DNA from: Nephromyces sp. MM_2019
Taxonomy: Eukaryota > Apicomplexa > Aconoidasida > Nephromycida
DNA length: 30,000 nt
Assembly (NCBI GenBank): GCA_015657535.1
Contig: JADHZB010002036.1
Span: 1,360 to 31,359, forward strand
Direction: 5' to 3'
The notes below the pieces were generated by a model. The model saw only the letters and a list, made by a program, of their open reading frames with translations. It was not told where the DNA came from and did not search any database. Of the stretch, positions 23,195-30,000 are shown one piece after another. Each line of letters begins with the position of its first letter. The stretch's first letter is position 1. The position numbers and the translations under genes were made by a program.

Positions 23195-25197
23195 ATGAAG
23201 CATAGGTCAAGTAGCTATTCCAAATCAAGTTCGAGTGGGAGTTCTGGTAGGAGTGTATCCTCGAGAAGTTCTAACTCATCCCCTTCATCCCGTCGATCAT
23301 CATCAAGCTCAAGCTCAAGTAGTAAGTCCAGTATATCAAGAAGGTCACCCAGATCTCCGACAAGGACGAGGCGCAACCCACGAAGATCACCCCTTCCTAC
23401 AAGGAGGGATGATAGACATAAATATGTAAGTAGAAACCGCAGGTATAACTCACCCCCTCGGGGATATAATAGTCGTCCCTACCCAGGGAGCAAGCAGATT
23501 CACCGAAAATCAATTGATAATCGAAGAAATCGTTCTCGCTCCGTAAGTTCTAGTCACTCTTCAAAATCGAGGCATGCACGTCGCCCTATAGCCCGTGATA
23601 GTCGAAACAGCGTTAGAAGCCCCCTACAATATCGTTCAAATGGCTTCAAGAAACATACAAGCACTATCGAGACAAAACACAAGTCTACATCACCCGCTCA
23701 AGATCATAGATCTACAAATAACAAGAAGCCTACAATTAGTAGCAAACCAGATCCTAAAGAAACCCATAGAATCCCCACTCAGCCTGAACACACTAACGCT
23801 GAAAATTCCAAAACCACAAAGTCTAGGGAAGAAATTAGCTCTTTGAATACAACCCATAAAGAGGAAGATAGCATCACTCCAGTAAACAATACAGTTATCC
23901 CTGCTCAGGATAAGAAGCAAACTGATGATGGCATACCCAATTGGGAAGCTTCGAAAGGCACTAATGAACCCGCTGGACATCATGAAAACTTCAACAACAC
24001 TACACCCAATAAGTCATCAGAGAAAAACGACGACTCAGGAATAACTCCCAACACCACAAGTATAGAAATTGCACCAGTTTATGAAGTCCACAAAGATCAA
24101 AAATCCCAAGAAATGAACTCCGAAAGAAGGGAAAGCTCAACTGAGTTTCCAGCTGATGATATAAATAACCTAGCAAGCCTCAAGGAATCCCCACTTCAAA
24201 CTCTTGAAGTTCCGATTAATCATGGTATGCTTGAATCCTAAAATTAAAAAGGATTTTTTCCAAAATTTTCTTCACTCCTTATCAGATAATTTTAAAGTTG
24301 GCGATCAGCCCAGGCAAATTGAAAGCCAAGACGACCACATTTCTATAAATTACAGTGATGATGAAATCATGGAAGACATCAACCCTCCCAAAATGCCACC
24401 AAATGAAAATACTCTCTATAATCCCAACAACCTGAACTCAGCCACAGAAATGAGTGCTCAAAAGTCTTACACCAGTGAAAGCAAACCTAATATTTCTGAG
24501 GATCATAGACGAAGCACATTGAAACTTCATCCAACTAAACCTAATGATCCCACAAGAAGTACAACCAGGCATTATAGCAATTATAATCAGAAGCAATTTT
24601 ACACCCCTGGTAGCTACCAAGCAAGGTTTACACATAACCGAACCAACCAGCCCAGGCAATCATATTATGCGAACACACCTAGAGACCAAACTTCGACTTC
24701 TAACAAAATTCTAGATAGATATAACTCCAAAGGCGATAGAAACTATACCAGAAACTTTTACTATGAAAACAATACACATAAAGAAGTAAGATTCTATTTA
24801 CATTTTTCGAATCGGGTTCAATTTTCTAAAACTTATTTGTGATTCAGAATTATAGCCGCCATCGAGGCCCTGAATTCAAGGATACAAGACATGGGAACGA
24901 TAAAAGTAGAGCACGTAAGGACTTTATACATAATTAAACTCAGATTTGCACGTAAAAACCTCCAAACTTGCTTGCTTTCGTTTATATAGATTTAGTGAAG
25001 AAACAAACCACTCCTTTCGAATTTGATTGGAAACACGATATGTTCGAGCAACTATCAAAGGAACCAGGAAAACAAAGAAAGAAAGCTTATTTTTGGCAGG
25101 TCTGTAATTATTCGCTATTATTTTTTATTATATAATATTTTATTAATTTATTGTTTTTTGATTGCAGAGCAAGGAACTTAGACAAATTCAAGAATAA
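23195..25197 (+). CDS. SR-rich protein with possible Btz/CASC3-like C-terminus
   Basis: Five exons: 23195-24224, 24286-24785, 24848-24914, 24990-25099, 25168-25197, giving 578 residues. Introns are short (61-75 nt). Residues 1-165 form an RS domain (long Ser runs, then RS, SR and SPR repeats with PRRSPLPTRRDD). The middle is polar and probably disordered. The conserved-looking end contains FYYENN (501-506), then FDWKHDMFEQL with W546, H548, D549 and F551, and ends SKELRQIQE. The W-x-H-D-x-F spacing, with an aromatic-acidic block upstream and a late S-x-E-L, resembles the eIF4A3-binding SELOR/Btz region of CASC3 (MLN51). That would make it an exon-junction-complex or splicing factor. The RS domain is certain; the Btz assignment is inference. 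Other RS-rich splicing proteins remain possible. Confidence 0.8.
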
Positions 25198-25336
25198 AAC
25201 TTGAGCTTAACGTAAAATTCATTAACTGTGTCAATCTTTTGAGTTCATTTTAAAAAGTGAAACTCATTAGCAATTTATTTCTATAATTATATTTATAATC
25301 TGGTTGTAGAACATTTAATTTTCTTTGTTTTGGAGA
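25198..25336. terminator. Convergent 3' ends, 139-bp spacer
   Basis: The stop codons of the SR-rich gene (+) and the protease gene (-) lie only 139 bp apart. The spacer is AT-rich with several AATAAA-like stretches. Cleavage and polyadenylation of both mRNAs must happen here or within the neighbouring gene, so the 3' UTRs probably overlap. No discrete terminator can be marked. Confidence 0.45.
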
Positions 25337-27502
25337 TTAAAAAGTAGTCTCATTCTCATGATTTGCCTTTATAAAACCAACCATCTATTTTTCTATTAAA
25401 ACTAATACTTTCTTATAATATAAATATTTCTTACCATCTTATCACGATTGAATATTGTATAGTACTTCCTTATGAAAGGATTCCCCAAAACAAAAAGTGG
25501 TCCTTTCTTCCCAGGAACATCCTTATAAATTTATATTATATAACTAATCTTTACTACAAGTCAAGTAATAACCATAGGCAAGAATCCTGCAGCACCTGTT
25601 ATTGGAATTTAGAACTCTTATATATGTTATGATAAGCTCACAATGAATTGATTTCTTGTTAGAGTCAATTTCTTCGACTAGATAATCGCTTGGATACATT
25701 GTAAAATCCACTTTTTCTCCCTTGTAATCCCTACAAGAATCATAAATTACATTCAATAGTATTATTAAACATTTTATACCGCAAGACAAAAGTGATTTCT
25801 GGTAGTTTTTTCTTGTTCTCACACTCACTATCGACATTTAGATACTTCAAAAATGGCAGGATTATTTTAGTAGGTCCAGTAATCTGAGGAAACCTAGTTA
25901 CATAGTCTATATAATTAATTACTAATTATTACCAAGCTAGAACCAGTGTCCACTGCTGCTTTACAACCCCATTTAGGACAAATGTCAACAAATTTATTGT
26001 TTATTTTGATCCCATGTAAGGCAATTTCCCAGTAATCTGATAGTTTGATGAACAATCCGTAGGTATAAAATTCTTTTAATTACCGGTGGAAACGACAGGG
26101 AACCACTTTAGTTTAGAGTTTTTCATAACATATCTATTGAAAATTATCAGCTCAAATTATCTATATGTTATACAACCTACTTATGATCTATAGCGCCAAA
26201 CTGTTATAAATTCAAGCTTTTAATGACAAATAGTTTAAAAAAGTGAAAAAGAATCCAATACCGAAATAAATCCTGGCCTAGTAAACCTATAGTATATTGA
26301 AGCATCTCTTTAGAAAATCATCATTACTTGGAGAGATCTTGAGACATGTAAACTGAGAATATATTGTTTTCCAACAATTTCTGAAACGCAATAAGGTTAT
26401 ATTGGAAACAATTCGCAAAAATTTAACTTGGCTTTTTATAGTGTCTATCAATGGGTTTGATTTGGGCGGGAGAAATCTGTCTGTATGCTTATTAGCAAAC
26501 CCAAGGCCGACGAGACCATCAAATGGTAAGTTTTTGAATGGAAAAGTTGATTCTAGCAGAATTTTAGTATTTGTTACAAGCAATTTAAGTTAAATTAAAT
26601 GTTTAATAAACCTCCTATAGCTAGTCCCACTATTTGGTCATGAACTACTCTGAATTACCAATTAATTTTAGTAGCTTTTGAATTTTAACACACTTACACT
26701 TTTTTTATTCGAACTGTATCTTTTCCAAGTAGAAGTTCTGTATCTATTATATAGCAGATCCAAACCAAAACACATTAAAGAATATACCACAAGAGCCTGT
26801 TCCATATTGTATATAAGTTACTAACGGATGACCATCAAGACCCTTAATAGCTCTGAAAGTCTCAGAGTCCTTCTGATTGAATTTTCTATGGCCTGAACAT
26901 CCTCCACTATTTAATATTATTTCAATTTGTTAAGATATTAAAAAACCGTCAACCTTCGACATTTTTTAGAAGGTATCCAGAGATTAGAACTACCAGTGTC
27001 GAAAAGCTAAACTCAATTAGATTTGAAGTAAAGAAAGGAAGGATGTAAATATTCACCACAATAAATTCAGTCTCAGGCTCTCCTATGCTGATTTAAAAGA
27101 GTTCACTTGAATTTACTTTTTTTTACTGTGCTTACCTAATTCTGCCAAAATATTGACTGTTATGAAAATTCAGTAGCCCTTCCTTGAATTTATGATTCTC
27201 AGGGTAGGATAAAAGTTTCGTGTGAAGCTCTCCAAGCGATTTTACGTATTCCTTTAAGCTTTCATATCCACCTAGGTACTCAAGTTCAACCTAAGGAAAA
27301 CTCAAATCAATAATTGTAGCACAATTCTAACTCTAACCTTTGATTCTGGTTCCTTAAACAAATCTAGTTCCCACAAATTTGAGCAAACTCCCAGTTCTAA
27401 AAAGCTTGGGTTTGCTTTTAAATTTATTTTATGTGCAGTTGCTTTTTCCAAGAAAACAGCAAAATTGAATAGAATTAATAGATAATACACAAACAACAGC
27501 AT
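25337..27502 (-). CDS. Plasmepsin-like pepsin-family (A1) aspartic protease
   Basis: Seventeen exons on the - strand, from 5': 27338-27502, 27136-27290, 27057-27087, 26954-27006, 26788-26906, 26698-26743, 26612-26649, 26428-26552, 26328-26380, 26262-26286, 26181-26200, 26084-26133, 25933-26036, 25780-25883, 25616-25730, 25435-25521, 25337-25384; 445 residues. A signal peptide (1-23, MLLFVYYLLILFNFAVFLEK) precedes a prosegment (to about 98). The mature enzyme shows YFGRISIGEP, the first catalytic motif with D120 (FDTGSSNLWIPSKKC), the flap YGTGS with Y169, FDGLVGLGF, FGAIDHKY, the second catalytic motif with D323 (AAVDTGSSL), and GPLFVLGNPFIRKYYTIF near the end. Both Asp and the flap Tyr are present, so it should be active in the secretory or endolysosomal route. 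The exon 15 to 16 junction (94-nt intron) is the least certain. Its 3' end faces that of the SR-rich gene. Confidence 0.93.
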
Positions 27503-28166
27503 TTTCTTGATAATTTTTATAATGAGTTTAATTAATAATGTGAACAAGAAAATAAAAATAATACCTTTTTACTGTAGTTACACTCTAACCTAGTCGATTA
27601 CTAGCTACTTTTAAAGTAAAAATATAGCATTATGTTAAATTCAATTATAACACGCCATAGCTAGTGAGTATTTAGGTTATAAGAGTGAAAGTAAATACAA
27701 AAAATTCGATAAAAATAATGGTTTGGACTTATTAATTGATTTTTATAGCTTTTCTATCACTGTAGTCTTAAAACTCTAATAAATACTAGGTAAATCATGA
27801 TTGTTTCATCTTTATTTACAGGCTATATATTGTACTAATAAAAAATAGTTTCAAGTTTTTTAGTCGGGTATCCCTACTCACTAATATTGGAATTGGAGTA
27901 TTCAATTATTACTTTTTAATCTTCAAACTATGTTTCACTAGTAAATTTCAATTAGGGTATAGTAGAAATCTTAGTTATTTCTATCAAGGTATTTATAAAC
28001 TCTATTTTAGGATGGATCTAATTTTAGACAATTTTTCTATTGATTCATGAATTTGTGTTGTGTATAATATTATTAATAATATATAAACATAAAATTTGAC
28101 TATTCTTTGAATCTATATTTGGAATTAATATTTTACATAACCCATTTTGTACAAACAATAACAAAA
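27503..28166. promoter_or_regulatory. Divergent intergenic region
   Basis: About 0.66 kb between the start codons of the protease (-) and the coiled-coil gene (+). It must hold both promoters. I see AT-rich DNA with poly-T/poly-A patches and no distinctive motif, repeat or TG tract. Confidence 0.5.
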
Positions 28167-29059
28167 ATGGTTTTATATGAAGCAAATTCTGAGAATAAAT
28201 ATCCATTAGCTTCAAATTTACATAATTTGTTTAGTGTACGTAATGGGAATTTAAAACAGGTAACATATTTTTTTTTTTAAATTATTTTTTTTCTCAAATG
28301 AAATTGTTAAATTGCTTTGAAACAATAAACTTCAATATGAAAATTGAAATTTTCATGGATTTATTAAAAGGAAATTGATTATCAAAAGGTATTGAGAGAG
28401 AAAGAAATTCAAATTGAAGAAATAACGAAACAATATTCAGAAACACATTATCATTTAGATGTAAATTGTATATAACATATGAACAATTAGTTACAAGATA
28501 TTTTATATGAATACATAATTTCTAGTTCAAGTTATATATATTATATAAGTATCACTCAATTATTGAATAAAAGTATTTACATTTATCACAAATGATAAAA
28601 TATTGATTATTTTAATGCATATTTTCAATTCAATAAAAAAATTGTAACTTTTTCAAAATCAATAGCAAGAGTTATCAAAGTATAGGGAAGAGAATTCAGC
28701 ATTAATGTCATATATAGAAATTTTAACAAACCAAATATATCTACTTCGGGTAAATAATACATATTATTACTTATCTATAAACTAATAAAGGTTTACTAAG
28801 GAATCTTAAACTATAGTCTAATCAAGATAATTTGATGGAAATTTCAAATAAGTTAAAGAGTAAGAATTTCAAATTAAATGAAAGATTGAAAAATGAAAGT
28901 GATTTGAAAACTAAACCCAAAGCAAAGCTTGTTTCAATGGGTGGAAATAATAAATTAAATAATCAAATTGATTATAAAATAAAACCTAAGTTTGATATCA
29001 TAGACTATGGAAAAGAAAACAACTTCAATTTGAAAATAGAACATGAGTTTGTTAACTAA
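28167..29059 (+). CDS. Small coiled-coil protein, unknown function
   Basis: I do not recognise this family. Four exons keep phase: 28167-28259, 28371-28460, 28666-28749 and 28817-29059, giving 169 residues with an ATG start (MVLYEANSENKYPLASNLHN) and a TAA stop. Residues 32-110 are Glu/Lys/Leu/Ile-rich with heptad-like spacing (YQKVLREKEIQIEEITKQYS, ELSKYREENSALMSYIEIL, EISNKLKSKNFKLNERLK), as expected of a parallel coiled coil. The tail (about 115-169) is basic and Asn-rich. There is no signal peptide or membrane segment. A structural or scaffold role is possible but unproven. A short extra exon near 28491-28530 cannot be excluded. Confidence 0.65.
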
Positions 29060-29246
29060 ATATATATCATTCATATTTAATACAAGTAGACGTTGCTTTT
29101 GTTGACTAAATTTATGTTATAAAAATTAAATATAAGTACACATTTTTGTTTCTGAATCAATGTCATCAAATTTAGATAAATGTATATTTTTCTTAACTAA
29201 ATCTATATAATAAAAATTAAATTTAAGTGCTTATTTTTTTGTTTTT
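29051..29246 (+). repeat. Three diverged copies downstream of the coiled-coil gene
   Basis: Segments starting at 29051, 29101 and 29192 share [G/C]TT[A/G]ACTAAAT, then an AT-rich block with ATTAAAT and AAGT, ending in a T-rich GTTT-like stretch. The first copy includes the stop codon of the coiled-coil gene, so the gene's 3' end appears to have been duplicated into its downstream flank. Confidence 0.55.
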
Positions 29247-30000
29247 AACTTTTGTTTGTTTATAGTAGATGGCCACAACATTCATTACCTATAAAACAGT
29301 CAAAACCTATAAAAAAATCCTTTAAAAACAAGTAATTATACATCTAACATATTATTATACATTGTCTAATATTTTATTTCATATGTTGTATATATCTTAA
29401 ATATCTATGTTGACTTAAGTGTATGTTAATATTACAATTGTGAATTGATATTTTTATACATATATATTATTTGTATTGTTAAACTTAGTTAGCTATGTTA
29501 TCTGTATTGATTTATGTATACTAATTAATGTGTTATAAATTGATATTTTATTATATAGATTGTTTTGTGCTTATTATAATATTTGTGAATGTATAGTTAA
29601 TTATTTAATTATTAATATGTAATCATGTTCTTAAGTATATATTTACAGATATATCTATTAAGATAAATAAGGTATATATGATAATCATGAGAAATTAACT
29701 AAATAATTACCTAAAAATTCAAATTTGGAGGTTTCATATATATATATATGCATACATAGTGTGCATGTGTTAATTAGCATATTATATGTATATATTATCT
29801 GTGTTTATTAACATATAAGATAAATAAATAATGTGTGTGTGTGTTATTATGTATTAACATGTTTTATATATTGAAAATTGACTAAAAATTACAAGAGTTG
29901 AATACATTTACGTTTGTTTAAAGGTAGATAGATGATATTTTGTTAAATCAAAGTTAGGAATACATAGAGAAATGAGTATAGTACAAAATATACGAAAGTG
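29247..30000. other. Right-end AT-rich DNA, no gene seen
   Basis: Stops are dense in all frames. Short AT and TG microsatellites are present near 29740-29770 and 29831-29843. The stretch may hold upstream or 3' sequence of a gene beyond the window. Confidence 0.5.

Noticed and set aside
23690..23983. 97-codon - strand frame across the SR-rich gene
   Set aside because: It is the antisense of a Ser/Thr/Asn-rich exon, which often stays open. No family motif and no splice signals support it.
24204..24285. Upstream ATG extension of the second SR-gene open frame
   Set aside because: This part is the 61-nt intron 24225-24285 (GTATGC to TTATCAG). Removing it joins the two long frames in phase.
25544..25615. 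Extension of the protease exon to the stop at 25544 (GAILAYGYY-like tail)
   Set aside because: Reading through leaves the conserved block GPLFVLGNPFIRKYYTIF unreachable in phase. The GTTCTA donor after 25616 keeps phase and gives the expected Cys-to-DVPG spacing.
1..30000. tRNA, rRNA, CRISPR arrays, transposases, integrases and bacterial-type signals
   Set aside because: No cloverleaf with a GGTTCRA-type arm, no rRNA stretch, no regularly spaced direct repeat with unique spacers and no transposase motif was seen. The gene structure is eukaryotic nuclear.

Overview
This is nuclear DNA from an AT-rich protist. The genes are split by GT-AG introns, and I see no bacterial operons, ribosome binding sites or tRNAs. 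An apicomplexan is the most likely source. The aspartic protease at the right end has plasmepsin-like signatures: a DTGSSNLWIPSKKC active-site block and a C-terminal LGNPFIRKYYTIF block. The other genes are general eukaryotic housekeeping genes. I cannot fix the genus; a piroplasm or a related blood parasite would fit, but that is inference.

Layout: positions 1-1150 are rich in TG and G runs and hold only two doubtful short open segments. Positions 1150-3830 are AT-rich, with short coding-looking pieces on the + strand and a hydrophobic C-terminal-like helix near 3735-3800. Positions 4728-4918 are a compact, GC-rich, hairpin-dense island that looks like an unassigned structured RNA, followed by a 22-bp minisatellite at 5029-5156. 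Three genes then follow in the same orientation on the - strand: WDR92 (5529-8176, 5 exons), BOP1/ERB1 (9115-16195, 16 exons) and RPA2 (17631-20795, 7 exons). A possible small gene diverges from RPA2 at 20881-21291. After a gene-poor stretch come an SR-rich protein with a possible Btz/CASC3-type motif (23195-25197, +, 5 exons), a plasmepsin-like aspartic protease (25337-27502, -, 17 exons) and a small coiled-coil protein (28167-29059, +, 4 exons).

I rebuilt exon structures by hand from splice signals, reading-frame phase and remembered family motifs. WDR92 (352 aa), BOP1 (845 aa), RPA2 (377 aa) and the protease (445 aa) all close in frame from ATG to stop.

The most striking property is a two-compartment architecture. 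From about 5.7 to 22.5 kb the DNA is full of (TG)n/(CA)n tracts and minisatellites, and introns are mostly 200-600 nt. From 22.7 kb rightward the introns are mostly 41-94 nt and TG tracts are nearly absent. The TG/CA tracts also enter exons, where they encode His-Thr runs in BOP1 and RPA2.

The genes do not form one pathway. They cover ribosome assembly (BOP1), DNA replication and repair (RPA2), axonemal dynein or R2TP-linked assembly (WDR92), mRNA processing (SR-rich protein) and secretory proteolysis (aspartic protease).
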